Assembly: GCA_031292175.1 (NCBI GenBank)
Contig: JARLHQ010000028.1
Span: forward strand, 62,001 to 126,000
Origin: Humidesulfovibrio sp.
Lineage (GTDB): Bacteria; Desulfobacterota; Desulfovibrionia; Desulfovibrionales; Desulfovibrionaceae
Reading direction: 5' to 3'
Length of the DNA: 64,000 bases
In this document: positions 44,196 to 53,279 of the stretch, one piece after another
How the letters are laid out: each line of letters starts with the position of its first letter
How positions within the stretch are numbered: the first letter of the stretch is position 1
Notes under the pieces: model-generated
Told to the model about the DNA's origin: nothing
The model's input: the letters and a program-made list of their open reading frames with translations, nothing else
Databases searched by the model: none
Translations under genes and position numbers: made by a program

Positions 44196-45853
44196 GCGCC
44201 TGCCCCACTTTCAGTTGGCCCGCCCGCTTCCAAATCGCCAACCGGCAAACCGCAAAGGGTCAGCGCCACGGCCTCGGCCACGCGCAGGCCGTCCACCGCG
44301 CTGGAGACAATGCCCCCCGCGTACCCCGCGCCCTCGCCCGCCGGGAACAGGCCGGGCAGGCTCACGCTCTGCATGTCCGCGCCGCGCAGGATGCGCAGCG
44401 GCGAGGACGAACGCGTCTCCACGCCCGTGAGCAACGCGTCCGGGTCTGCAAAACCGCGCAGCTTGCGGTCAAAGACCTGAATGCCCTCGACCATGGCCGC
44501 GCACACATAATCCGGCAAACAGCGGCGCAGATCCTGGGGCACCACGCCCGGCGCATAGCTTGGGGCCACCGCGCCCAGGCGCTTGGCCGCGCGCGCGGCC
44601 AGGAAATTGCCGACCGTCTGCGCCGGGGCCCTGAAGCTCCGTCCGCCCAGCTCGAAGGCCAGACGCTCCCACTGGCGCTGAAAATCTACGCCCGCCAGGG
44701 GATGCGCACCGCCCAGATCCTGCGGCCCCACGCCCACCAGAAGCGCGCTGTTGGCGTTGACCCCGTCGCGCGCGTGCAGGCTCATGCCATTGGTCACAAC
44801 GCCGCCAGCCTCGGACGCCGCAGCGATGACCTGCCCGCCCGGGCACATGCAGAAGGTGTACACGCTACGCCCGTTGCCCGCCTGGTGCGCCAGCTTGTAG
44901 TCCGCCGGGCCGACCGCCGGATGCCCCGCCAGATCGCGCAGTTGCGCTTTGTCGACAAGCGCCTGCGGGTGCTCGATGCGGCAGCCGATGGCGAAGGGCT
45001 TCTGCTCCAGGCGCAGGCCGCGCTCGTGCAGCATGGCGAAGGTATCGCGCGCACTGTGCCCAACGGCCAGGATCACGCCCGCCGCCGCGATTTCCTCGCC
45101 CCCCGCCAGGACCACGCCGGTGGCGCGCCCCTCATGTTCCAGCACGCCCTCCACCCGCGCGCCAAAGCGCACCTGCCCGCCCAGCCGCAAAATGCTGGCG
45201 CGGATGCCCGCCACAACACCACGCAGGCGGTCCGTACCCACATGGGGCCGGTTGCGCCACAGAATCTCCTCCGGCGCGCCGTGCGCCACTAATTCAGCCA
45301 GCACCTTGCGGCAGCGGCCCCGGCGCTCCTTGATCTGCGTGGTGAGCTTGCCGTCGGAGAACGCGCCCGCGCCGCCCTCTCCAAACTGCACGTTGGAGTC
45401 GGGCAAGAGCTCGCCCTCCCGCCAGAAGGCGTCCACCACGCGCGCCCGGTCCTCAATGGACTGGCCGCGCTCCAGCAGAAGGGGCGCAAATCCGGCCTGG
45501 GCCAGGGCCAATGCGGCGAAGAGCCCGCATGGGCCAGCGCCCACGATTACCGGTCGCGCCGTCTGTGCCTCTGGGGCCTCCACCGGAAAGCGGTACGGGC
45601 GTTCGTCCACCAGCGACACGCCCGGGTCCGCATGCGCAAGCACCCGCGCCTCGTCCGCACAGGACACGTCGAGGCTGTACAGGAGCACGGCGGCGTTCTT
45701 CTTGCGCGCGTCAAGCGAACGTCGCGACAGCCGCAGGGACGAAATGTCCTCCGCGCACACGTGCAAACGCTCGGCGGCGGCGGCGCGCAACTCGGCCTCC
45801 GAATGGGCGGGACCGTCAGGCAGAGGCAGGCGCAAGTCGGTGAGTCGGAGCAT
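44192..45853 (-). CDS. FAD-dependent oxidoreductase (COG2509-type, NAD(P)/FAD-binding)
   Basis: 553 residues from the ATG at 45853. N-terminal region (about 90 residues) without clear family precedes a Rossmann FAD fold with VIVGAGPCGLFAALALAQAGF and GVILAVGHSARDTF, then YTFCMCPGGQVIAAASEAGGVVTNGMS and PGLFPAGEGAGYAGGIVSSAVDGL. Relatives of this FAD family are often near RNA-modification genes; here rlmM overlaps by four bases. Reaction unknown. Confidence 0.88.
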   Translation of the reverse strand: MLRLTDLRLPLPDGPAHSEAELRAAAAERLHVCAEDISSLRLSRRSLDARKKNAAVLLYSLDVSCADEARVLAHADPGVSLVDERPYRFPVEAPEAQTARPVIVGAGPCGLFAALALAQAGFAPLLLERGQSIEDRARVVDAFWREGELLPDSNVQFGEGGAGAFSDGKLTTQIKERRGRCRKVLAELVAHGAPEEILWRNRPHVGTDRLRGVVAGIRASILRLGGQVRFGARVEGVLEHEGRATGVVLAGGEEIAAAGVILAVGHSARDTFAMLHERGLRLEQKPFAIGCRIEHPQALVDKAQLRDLAGHPAVGPADYKLAHQAGNGRSVYTFCMCPGGQVIAAASEAGGVVTNGMSLHARDGVNANSALLVGVGPQDLGGAHPLAGVDFQRQWERLAFELGGRSFRAPAQTVGNFLAARAAKRLGAVAPSYAPGVVPQDLRRCLPDYVCAAMVEGIQVFDRKLRGFADPDALLTGVETRSSSPLRILRGADMQSVSLPGLFPAGEGAGYAGGIVSSAVDGLRVAEAVALTLCGLPVGDLEAGGPTESGAGA

Positions 45854-45885
45854 GGTGATCCTGTTGTTAGAGCGATGAGGCACAG

Positions 45886-46080
45886 CCAGGGGCGCTGCCC
45901 CTGGAACCCCGCCAGAGGGCCTCAAGGCCCTCTGGACTCCCCCATGCGCCGGGATGTCCGGTCCGCAAAGCCAGACCGGACATCCCGGCGCTAGAGGGCC
46001 AGGTGAAACGGATGTTCATTCAACCGCACGAAGGGGAGGGGGAATGATTCCCCCGATTGAGGCCAGGGGCGACGCCCCCT
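45886..46080. repeat. Cluster of intergenic hairpins
   Basis: Five hairpins in a row: CCAGGGGC/GCCCCTGG (45886-45904), CCAGAGGGCC/GGCCCTCTGG (45912-45935), a 17-bp perfect stem (45947-45963 with 45974-45990), GGGGGAAT/ATTCCCCC (46038-46054) and an AGGGGC/GCCCCT-type stem (46065-46080). They fill most of the gap between two minus-strand units; none has a T run. Confidence 0.7.
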
Positions 46081-46086
46081 AGTCCC

Positions 46087-47022
46087 TTATCTCTCCCACC
46101 GGGCGAAGAGCGAACGCGGCAAAAATCTGGCTTCGGCTCCGGGCGCGGTATGCGGCACGGCCAACTCACCCACGGTAATGGTGCCGGGCAACCCACGCAG
46201 CGCATCGTCCATGAGGTTGCCGAGCATGAGCGCCGAGGCCTCGATGTTGTACATGGTGAGCAGCAGCAGGCGCGCATCGCCGGATAGGAGTTCGCGGCAG
46301 TCCACAAGCAGGTCGCGCACCATGCCCTCCACCTTCCAAACCTCGCGGTTGGGCCCGCGTCCGAAGGACGGCGGATCGAGCAGGATGGCCTCGTAGCGGT
46401 TGCCGCGCCGCTTTTCGCGCGCCACGAACTTCACCACATCGTCGAGCATAAAGCGCACGGGGGTGTCGTTCAGTCCGGACAGCTCCTGGTTGCGCTTGGC
46501 CCAGGCAATGGCCGGGCGCGAGGCGTCCACGTGGGTAGCGGCGAAACCGGAAGCCTGCGCGGCCAGACTGGCCGCCCCGGTGTAGCCGAAAAGGTTCAGC
46601 AGGCGTGGCCGGGCGGCTTTATTCACAACGCCAGACGACGCGGCGCGCGTCAATTCATCGCCAAGCTTGGCGATGAGCCGCCAATGCGGGGCCTGTTCCG
46701 GGAACAGGCCGATATGACGCGAGGTCTCGGAAACGCGGGCCTCCAAGGTGATGGCGCGGGCCGACTTGCCAATGCCGAGGCCCAGGTCGAGGCTGAGCGG
46801 CCAGGCCTTGGGCAGGCCCTTTCGGATGACGAGGCGGCCTTCCTCGTCCTGCGTGGCGTGGGCCTCGGTCCAACGCGCCTCGGGCAGCGCGGGCCGCCAC
46901 CAAGCCTTGGGCTCGTGGCGCACAATGAGATATTTGCCGAAGCGTTCGAGCTTGCGGCTGTTGCCGGAGTCGAGGAGCTCATACTCCGGCCATTCGGGGG
47001 CGACGATGGGAATAGTGGTCAC
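46087..47022 (-). CDS. Class I SAM-dependent rRNA methyltransferase-like protein (RlmI-type core)
   Basis: 311 residues. SAM-binding LLNLFGYTGAASLAAQASGFAATHVDASRPAI and the RNA m5C/m2G type ILLDPPSFGRGPNREVWKVEGMVRDLL are as in RlmI/RlmK-like enzymes, but the PUA domain at the N-terminus is reduced. The GTG start overlaps the upstream sialidase-like stop by four bases (GTGA). Target RNA inferred only. Confidence 0.8.
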   Translation of the reverse strand: MTTIPIVAPEWPEYELLDSGNSRKLERFGKYLIVRHEPKAWWRPALPEARWTEAHATQDEEGRLVIRKGLPKAWPLSLDLGLGIGKSARAITLEARVSETSRHIGLFPEQAPHWRLIAKLGDELTRAASSGVVNKAARPRLLNLFGYTGAASLAAQASGFAATHVDASRPAIAWAKRNQELSGLNDTPVRFMLDDVVKFVAREKRRGNRYEAILLDPPSFGRGPNREVWKVEGMVRDLLVDCRELLSGDARLLLLTMYNIEASALMLGNLMDDALRGLPGTITVGELAVPHTAPGAEARFLPRSLFARWER

Positions 47023-48665
47023 GCAAGCACTCCAAAATCTTCTTCATTGAACCACGTGCCCAGCACATAGGAACTTTCACCCGGAACGTAGTCCGGTTCC
47101 GCGCCGCCGCCGTGGTGGTACGCGCAGAAGAATTCTCCGTCCGCCGTCTCAACCCAGCCGGAGTAGCCGAAGTCGGCAGGGCTGGCCAGCCGGTCGTTCT
47201 TGAGCTCCAGCACACGGGTGTCCACATAGGCGTCGGGGAACCCCTCCGTGTGGTCCCAGCGCCAGGCATACTCACGGCCCAGGCGCGGCTCGCTGGTGCT
47301 GAGCGCCATGCGCCGCCAGACGACCTCGCAGGCGTTGTCGGTCTTGCGGGACACGGAGCCCACGAGGATGGGCCGCGAGTCGCCGTCCAGGGGGTCCACC
47401 GGGTACGCGCCGCGCGCTTCGCCGTCAATGAACAAACGGCACAGACCAGGCTCATAGACGATACGCACGGTGTGGAAGCGGTCCGGCTCCCAGGCCACCA
47501 GCCCGGCCCCGCCCTCGGCATCCGTGACGTCGGGCAGGATGCCGTCCGGAAAGAGCTTCCACCAGATGCCCAGGCGAATGCCGCAGCCGTTTTCGTCCGC
47601 GTGGCGCACCAACACATCGGCCTGGAACTCCGCGCGGGCGAATTCCGGGTCCGTGAGCGGGCGCAGAAAGTAGCGCACCAGATCGTCCGGGCCGTCCGCG
47701 CTGTTCACCAAGAGGCCGTCCGGGGTGAGGACCGGCGAATGCGCTCCGTGATGCAGACCATGCACAGCGAAATCCGAGCACAGCTCATCCAGGTCGCCCA
47801 GCCAGGCCTTGGTGCCGGGGTCCGCGCCGATGTCGCGGTAGGTGACGAGCAGCTTGCCGGAGCGCGTCCAGCCCAGGGTGGGCCGATGCCCGATGAGCGG
47901 CGTGGGCAGCGGCGCGGACCAGTTGATGCCGCCGTCCTCGCTGATGCTGTAATACATGGGTTCGCCCGCGAAGGAGTTCTCGCGCATCAGGGCCAAAAGG
48001 CGTGGAACGCCGGCCGAAGCCGTGACGCGCGGACCGGACTGTTCCGGCGCATCCACCGGGCCGACGCTTCTCACCGGTTCGGTGGCGCACAAGCCCGGCA
48101 GGCGGATCACCGAGGCCTCGCACAGCACCAGGCATTTCTCGTTGGCGATGACCGAGAGCGCCTCCCAGCTTCGGCCCAGGTTGCGGGAGATATAGGCCAT
48201 CTGCTCGCTCGGGGCCTGGCGGATCTTGACGCGCGGATGGCTGCCCCGGTGCTGGTGTCCGGCGGTGAAGAGCGTCTGGCTGTCCAACTCCAGCGCCCGG
48301 TCCATCAGGCCGTGGAGCAGCCCCGCGCCGGGGTGCTGCACCCAATGTTCGCCGTTGTCCGTGCTCCACAGGATCACTGGGCCGGCGTCGTCGATGAGGC
48401 AGAGCGTGCCGTCCCGCAACGCGGACAGGCGCGGGCAGTGCGAATCATCGGCCCGCAGCATGCGCCGCCCGCTCCAGGTGCGCCCGTGGTCGGAACTGGT
48501 GCGGAGCAACAGCCTGCGCCGTGTGCCCACGTGGCGGTCGAATTCGTTGTAGACGCAGAGGATTGTGCCGTCATCGGCCAGGCAGACATCCGGGAAGCAC
48601 AGATAGTGGCCGGGGCGGCGGTCGATGACCACGTGCCGGTCGGCAAAAGAGTCGAGGCTCGGCAT
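47019..48665 (-). CDS. Sialidase-fold (Asp-box beta-propeller) protein, cytoplasmic
   Basis: 548 residues from the ATG at 48665 (GGAGG about eight bases upstream). At least three Asp-boxes are visible (SSDHGRTW about 57-64, STDNGEHW, SEDGGINW, with a looser SRNLGRSW), giving a six-bladed propeller of the BNR/sialidase type, followed by a LamG-like C-terminal half (residues about 340-540). No signal peptide and no FRIP arginine motif, so a true secreted sialidase is unlikely. It sits between paaK and an rRNA methyltransferase-like gene, with a four-base overlap into the latter. Function unknown. Confidence 0.75.
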   Translation of the reverse strand: MPSLDSFADRHVVIDRRPGHYLCFPDVCLADDGTILCVYNEFDRHVGTRRRLLLRTSSDHGRTWSGRRMLRADDSHCPRLSALRDGTLCLIDDAGPVILWSTDNGEHWVQHPGAGLLHGLMDRALELDSQTLFTAGHQHRGSHPRVKIRQAPSEQMAYISRNLGRSWEALSVIANEKCLVLCEASVIRLPGLCATEPVRSVGPVDAPEQSGPRVTASAGVPRLLALMRENSFAGEPMYYSISEDGGINWSAPLPTPLIGHRPTLGWTRSGKLLVTYRDIGADPGTKAWLGDLDELCSDFAVHGLHHGAHSPVLTPDGLLVNSADGPDDLVRYFLRPLTDPEFARAEFQADVLVRHADENGCGIRLGIWWKLFPDGILPDVTDAEGGAGLVAWEPDRFHTVRIVYEPGLCRLFIDGEARGAYPVDPLDGDSRPILVGSVSRKTDNACEVVWRRMALSTSEPRLGREYAWRWDHTEGFPDAYVDTRVLELKNDRLASPADFGYSGWVETADGEFFCAYHHGGGAEPDYVPGESSYVLGTWFNEEDFGVLA

Positions 48666-48730
48666 GAGGGATCCTCCGGTGGTTGCGCGCCATGCCGCGA
48701 TGAACACGGCGCGGCGGGTCGCTGGCTCTG

Positions 48731-50053
48731 CTAGTCCTTGTCGCGGGCGTCCACGACGCGCTTGGTCTTGGCGAAGCTGCGCGGCAAGGTGCCGGGCTCC
48801 AGCACCTCGACCTTGCTGCGCACCAGAATCTGGTTGCGGATGTCCTCGGCCACGGCGCGCGACAGGTTCTCGTCCACGCAGGCGCAGGCATCGAAGGCCC
48901 CGGCAGCGGGCGAGACGCCGGGCCGCTTCTCCACGCGCACGACCATGTGGTCCAAGCCATCCACGCGGGAAAGCTCGATCTGATATTCGCTGTTCAGCTC
49001 GGCGTGCTTCTCCAACACGGCGGCCACCTGGCCGGGGTAGATGTTCACGCCACGGAAGATGATCATGTCGTCGCTGCGGCCCTGGATGCGCTCATGCCGG
49101 GGCATGCCGCAGCCGCAGGGGCACGGGGCGGGAATAAGCCGGGTCATGTCGCGCGTGCGGTAGCGGATGAGCGGGCTGGCCTCCTTCTTGAGGCTAGTGA
49201 TGACCATCTCGCCAAGTTCGCCGGGGGCCACGGGCAGAAGCGTCTCCGGGTCGATGATCTCCAGGATGTACATGTCCGCCCAGTAGTGGATGCCCTCGTG
49301 GGCCTCGCACTCGATGCCCGCGCCGGGCCCGTAAATTTCGGTCATGCCGGAGATGTCGAAGCTGTGCTCCAGGCCGAGCGCCTCCTCGAAGCGCTGGCGC
49401 ATGCGCCGGGAGTGGGCCTCGGCCCCAAAAATGGAACGCTTGAGCTTGAGCTTGCCGCGCAGGTGCTGCTTTTCCACCTCCTCGCCCAAAAGCAGGGCCA
49501 TGCTGGCCGTGGAGCACAGGCAGGTGCTGCCGAGGTCGGTCAGCATCTGCAGCTGGATGTCGAGCATGCCGGGGCCCACGGGCATGGCCATGGCCCCGAA
49601 GTGCTCACAGCCGAGTTGGAAGCCCGCGCCAGCGGTCCACAGACCGTAGCCAACGCAGATCTGCACGCGATCCAGCACGGTCAGCCCGGCCAGCTCGTAG
49701 CAGCGGGCGAACATCTCCGCCCAGTCGTTGATGTCCTTCTGGGTGTAGGTGAGGATTTTACGCTTGCCGGTGGTGCCGCTGGAGCCGTGGATGCGCACCA
49801 CGCGCTCCTCCGGCACGGAGAGAAGCGGCAGAGGATAACCGGCCTGCAGGTCCTGGGCCGTGGTAAAGGGCAGTTTGAAGAGGTCGTCCAGGGTCTTGAT
49901 GTCACCGGGGGCCACGCCCTTTTCGTCCAGCCGCGCCCGGTAGAACGGGCTGCCCGCGTAAGCGTGCCGCACGGTCCATTTGAGGCCCGTGAGCTGCGCC
50001 TCGGCGATCTCGGCGGCGGAAAGTTTCGGGATGAAACGGGCGGTCTTGGACAT
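48731..50053 (-). CDS. paaK: Phenylacetate-CoA ligase family protein
   Basis: 440 residues from the ATG at 50053, standard length. Adenylate-forming ligase with the P-loop IHGSSGTTGKRKILTYT, YGPGAGIECEAHEGIHYWADMYILE and the C-terminal hinge RGRSDDMIIFRGVNIYPGQVA. It activates phenylacetate or another aryl acid with CoA; in this group it often feeds indolepyruvate or phenylpyruvate oxidoreductases. GGGGGAG precedes the ATG. The 333 extra codons in the ORF track are shadows of the prepilin peptidase gene. First gene of the paaK, sialidase-like, methyltransferase run. Confidence 0.92.
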   Translation of the reverse strand: MSKTARFIPKLSAAEIAEAQLTGLKWTVRHAYAGSPFYRARLDEKGVAPGDIKTLDDLFKLPFTTAQDLQAGYPLPLLSVPEERVVRIHGSSGTTGKRKILTYTQKDINDWAEMFARCYELAGLTVLDRVQICVGYGLWTAGAGFQLGCEHFGAMAMPVGPGMLDIQLQMLTDLGSTCLCSTASMALLLGEEVEKQHLRGKLKLKRSIFGAEAHSRRMRQRFEEALGLEHSFDISGMTEIYGPGAGIECEAHEGIHYWADMYILEIIDPETLLPVAPGELGEMVITSLKKEASPLIRYRTRDMTRLIPAPCPCGCGMPRHERIQGRSDDMIIFRGVNIYPGQVAAVLEKHAELNSEYQIELSRVDGLDHMVVRVEKRPGVSPAAGAFDACACVDENLSRAVAEDIRNQILVRSKVEVLEPGTLPRSFAKTKRVVDARDKD

Positions 50054-50206
50054 GGTCTCCCCCTGGGTGCGGCGTACGTTCCGGGCTTGTGGACACGGGC
50101 GAAATGCGCTAGCTGGCCTCAAGGCAGCGCAGGGTCCACCGGCCCGGCGCATCATGCAGCAGAACGCGTCATTCGGCAAGCCTGCCCGGCGCCCGGAAAG
50201 GACCCC

Positions 50207-51043
50207 ATGCCCGAATCCCTCTTCCTCTCGACCGCCCTGTTTCTGGGCTTCGCGGCCCTGGCCGGATTGGTTCTGGGCAGCTTTGCCACCTGCGCCGGAC
50301 ACCGTCTGGCGAAAGGCGGCAGCGTGCTCTCCCCTGCGTTTTCCTACTGCCCGGCCTGCGGGCACACCCTGACCCTGCGGGAGAACATCCCCTTGCTGGG
50401 CTATCTGTTCCAATGGGGCAAGTGCCGCTTCTGCGGCGGACGCATTCCGGCCCGTTACCCGCTGACCGAGCTTTTGAGCGGCGGCTTCGCCCTTGCGGCC
50501 GCTTACGTATTCGGCCCCACGCCGCATCTGCTCGCGGCGCTCGTCTTCGCCACCCTCTGCCTCGTGCTCTCGCTCATCGACCTGGAGACCTACCTGCTGC
50601 CGGACGTGCTCACCCTGCCTGGAGCAGTGGCCGCATTCCTCTGCTCGGCGCTCCTGCCGCCCCACTGGACCCTCGGCATCGGCTGGGAAATGGCTCTCTA
50701 TGGCGCGCTTGCCGGCGGAGGGGGCTTGTGGCTCATCTCCGAACTGTACCGGCGCGTCCGGGGAGTGGACGGCCTGGGCCTGGGCGACGCCAAGCTCATG
50801 CTGCTCTTTGGTGCGCTCCTGGGGCCCGCCGCCGTGCCCGTGATCCTCTTCGCCGGGGCCTGCCTGGCCCTGCCCGCCGGGCTTTTGGCCATGCGCCGCA
50901 ACGCGGCCGAGGGCGGAGAAGGCAGCGAAGGCGGCCTGCACACACGGTTGCCCTTCGGCCCCTTCCTCTGCGCCGGAGCGCTCGGCTTTCTGCTGGCCGG
51001 ACCGCTGCTCTTTCACGCCTGGCTGGGGCTGCCCCTGCCCTAG
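50207..51043 (+). CDS. pilD: Prepilin peptidase (PilD/GspO family)
   Basis: 278-residue inner-membrane aspartic protease that cleaves and methylates type IV prepilins or type II pseudopilins. Two CxxC pairs (C48, C51, C73, C76) bind zinc in the cytoplasmic domain; catalytic aspartates are D125 in LIDLETYLLPDVL and D194 in GLGLGDAKLML. About eight hydrophobic helices. The ATG at 50207 has AAAGGA five bases upstream. It is divergent from paaK. pilT is in the same window, supporting a type IV pilus system. Confidence 0.93.
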   Translation: MPESLFLSTALFLGFAALAGLVLGSFATCAGHRLAKGGSVLSPAFSYCPACGHTLTLRENIPLLGYLFQWGKCRFCGGRIPARYPLTELLSGGFALAAAYVFGPTPHLLAALVFATLCLVLSLIDLETYLLPDVLTLPGAVAAFLCSALLPPHWTLGIGWEMALYGALAGGGGLWLISELYRRVRGVDGLGLGDAKLMLLFGALLGPAAVPVILFAGACLALPAGLLAMRRNAAEGGEGSEGGLHTRLPFGPFLCAGALGFLLAGPLLFHAWLGLPLP

Positions 51044-51062
51044 ACCGGCCAATCAGGCACCG

Positions 51063-51093
51063 TTGACACACCCCGCCTCCTGTGCGATTTTAT
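51063..51093 (+). promoter_or_regulatory. Possible promoter of the FecR-OmpA pair
   Basis: TTGACA (51063-51068) and TTTTAT (51088-51093) with a 19-base spacer, just before the RBS of the FecR gene. Spacing is long. Confidence 0.35.
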
Positions 51094-51112
51094 CGTTATA
51101 GGAGGGTCCTCC

Positions 51113-51631
51113 ATGCGCACCGACCGCCGCCAGGGTTACGGCCTTGTTGTTCTCGCAATGCTATTGCTCGCGTTTGCCGCTCCGATTGCCTATGCAGCGG
51201 AGGCCAGCCCCGCCGGGAGCGTGAAGAGCGTCACCGGGCAGGCCCTGGTGCTGCGCAAAGGCGCAGCGGCCGCGTCGCTCAAAGCCGGCGACCGCATCTT
51301 TGAGAAGGATGTGCTGACCACGGGCAAGGCCAGCTCCATCGGCATTGTGATGCGCGACAACTCAGTCCTGTCGCTCGGCCCCTCCAGCAGGCTTGTGGTG
51401 GAGAGCTTCCTCTTCGCGCCGGAAAAGGGCGCGCTGGCCCAGGTGCTCAAGCTTTCGCGGGGGTCCATGGACGCCGTGTCCGGCGAGATCGTGAAGCTCA
51501 ACCCCGAAGCCGCCAGGGTGGAGACGCCCATTTATACCATCGGCATCCGGGGCACGCACTTCCTGCTCAACGTGGAGCCAGGCAACGAGACCCCGGCGGA
51601 GGCCGCCGAGGGCGTGGAGGTGGTCAAATGA
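51113..51631 (+). CDS. FecR-domain exported protein
   Basis: 172 residues with a signal peptide (VVLAMLLLAFAAPIAYA) and a FecR domain (VTGQALVLRKGAAAASLKAGDRIFEKDVLTTGKASSIGIVMRDNSVLSLGPSSRLVV, then YTIGIRGTHFLL). Unlike anti-sigma FecR, there is no N-terminal membrane or cytoplasmic part, so it is a periplasmic beta-rich protein. AGGAGG seven bases before the ATG. Its stop overlaps the OmpA-like lipoprotein start by four bases, so they are a coupled pair. Confidence 0.85.
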   Translation: MRTDRRQGYGLVVLAMLLLAFAAPIAYAAEASPAGSVKSVTGQALVLRKGAAAASLKAGDRIFEKDVLTTGKASSIGIVMRDNSVLSLGPSSRLVVESFLFAPEKGALAQVLKLSRGSMDAVSGEIVKLNPEAARVETPIYTIGIRGTHFLLNVEPGNETPAEAAEGVEVVK

Positions 51632-52230
51632 ACGCGCGCGGCATCTTCCTCCCGCTACTGCTGGCCCTGGCTCTGCTGGCCGCCTGCGCCAAACCGCGCA
51701 ACGTGGTGCAACTCGTGCCCGACCCCGACGGACACGTGGGCGTGGTGCGGGTGACCACTGCCGCGGGCGCCGCGGAATTGAGTCAGGCGGGCAACGCCGT
51801 GCGTGTGGCGGACGCGAAGTCAATGCCATCGCCCCCGGAGGTCCTGTCGGAAGCGGAGAGCGACGCCTTGTTCGGCATGGCTAAGCGCGCCCTGCCCTCC
51901 AAGCCTGTGCGGTTCATCCTCTACTTTGAAAACGAAGGCACCAAGCTCACGCCGGAATCCCAGGCCCTGCTGCCGCAGGTGCTGGCGACGGCGCAGGAGC
52001 GCCAGTCGAGGGACATCGCCATTGTGGGCCACGCCAGCCGCCAGGGCGACGAAAGCCTCAACATCACCCTCTCGAGGCGGCGTGCGGAATTCGTCAGCAG
52101 GCTCCTGGAAAAGCAGGGGCTGTCTCCCGAGGACCTGGAGATCACCTCCCACGGCTCGGCCAACCCGCTGGTCGTCAGCACCCGCAAGAATGAACCGCGC
52201 AACCGGCGCGTGGAAATCACGGTGCGCTAG
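51628..52230 (+). CDS. OmpA-like lipoprotein
   Basis: 200 residues with a lipoprotein signal (LPLLLALALLAAC) and a C-terminal OmpA/MotB peptidoglycan-binding domain (ILYFENEGTKLTPESQALLPQVLA, GHASRQGDESLNITLSRRRAEFV, SANPLVVSTRKNEPRNRRVEI). The NxxLSxxRA motif is present as NITLSRRRA. It probably tethers the outer membrane to murein. Coupled with FecR by ATGA overlap. Confidence 0.9.
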   Translation: MNARGIFLPLLLALALLAACAKPRNVVQLVPDPDGHVGVVRVTTAAGAAELSQAGNAVRVADAKSMPSPPEVLSEAESDALFGMAKRALPSKPVRFILYFENEGTKLTPESQALLPQVLATAQERQSRDIAIVGHASRQGDESLNITLSRRRAEFVSRLLEKQGLSPEDLEITSHGSANPLVVSTRKNEPRNRRVEITVR

Positions 52231-52325
52231 CGTGACCTGGCCTCGACAAGCGTAGGGCTTTCCACTAAATTGCTTCCGGACGGCGCGGGACGCGCCCGCC
52301 AGCAAACCCACGCCCGGAGGCCTTG

Positions 52326-53192
52326 ATGATCCTGCTCGACGGTAAAGCTACCGCCCAATCCATCCGTACCGAACTGAAGGCCGAAGTGGCCGAACTGGCC
52401 GCCAAACACGGCCGCGCCCCCGGCCTCGCCGTCATCCTGGTGGGCGATGACCCGGCTTCCCAGGTCTACGTGCGCAACAAGGAACGCGCCTGCACCGAAG
52501 TGGGCGTACTCTCCGTTCCCCACCGGCTGCCCGCAGAGACCACCCAATCCGCCCTGGAGGCGCTCATTGCGGAGCTGAACGCCGACGCCCGTGTGGACGG
52601 CATTCTGCTCCAGTTGCCCGTGCCCAAGGGGTTGGACAGCCGACGCTGCCTGGAGCTGATCCGCCCGGACAAGGACGTGGACGGCTTCCACCCGCAGAAC
52701 ATGGGTCGGCTCGCCCAGGGCCTGCTCGGACTGCAGCCCTGCACCCCGGCAGGAGTCATCGAACTTTTGAAGCGCTACAACCTGCCCACCCAGGGCAAGA
52801 CCGCCGTGGTCGTGGGCCGCAGCAACATCGTGGGGCGCCCGCTGTCCATCATGCTCTCGCAGCCGGGCCGTTTCGGCGACGCCACAGTGACGCTCTGCCA
52901 CTCCCGCACACCGGACCTTGAGGAGCAGTGCCTGCGCGCGGACTTCGTGTTCTCGGCCATCGGCAAGCCCAAGTTCGTCACCTGCGACATGGTGAAGGAG
53001 GGCGCGGTGGTGGTCGACGTGGGCATCAACCGCGTGGACGATTGTCTGGTGGGTGACTGCGATTTTGAAATCCTGTGCGCCAAAGCGAGCGCCATGACCC
53101 CGGTCCCCGGCGGCATCGGCCCCATGACCATCGCCATGCTCATGAAGAACACCGTGCAGGCGTACAAGGAGCACGTTGGCGCGCAGGCCTGA
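52326..53192 (+). CDS. folD: Bifunctional methylenetetrahydrofolate dehydrogenase/cyclohydrolase
   Basis: 288 residues, full length. Interconverts methylene-, methenyl- and formyl-tetrahydrofolate. Motifs: [17 protein letters not shown] with the catalytic Lys, [17 protein letters not shown] and [14 protein letters not shown]. The ATG at 52326 is preferred over the TTG at 52323; GGAGG lies five bases upstream. Folate and methyl-cycle genes (folD, ahcY) are both in the window but not linked. A hairpin overlaps the stop, with a weaker T-tailed one after it. Confidence 0.95.
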   Translation: MILLDGKATAQSIRTELKAEVAELAAKHGRAPGLAVILVGDDPASQVYVRNKERACTEVGVLSVPHRLPAETTQSALEALIAELNADARVDGILLQLPVPKGLDSRRCLELIRPDKDVDGFHPQNMGRLAQGLLGLQPCTPAGVIELLKRYNLPTQGKTAVVVGRSNIVGRPLSIMLSQPGRFGDATVTLCHSRTPDLEEQCLRADFVFSAIGKPKFVTCDMVKEGAVVVDVGINRVDDCLVGDCDFEILCAKASAMTPVPGGIGPMTIAMLMKNTVQAYKEHVGAQA

Positions 53193-53279
53193 TCCCGGCC
53201 TGCAAGAACGTCCAAGACCGCGCGGGCGGCTTTTTGGCAAAGGGGAGGCGTAACACCAACCCCAATCCTTGGAGCCGCA

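Noticed and set aside
53183-53235. folD terminator
   Set aside because: One hairpin overlaps the stop codon and lacks a T run; the next has a weak four-base stem before TTTTT. I could not support a definite terminator call.
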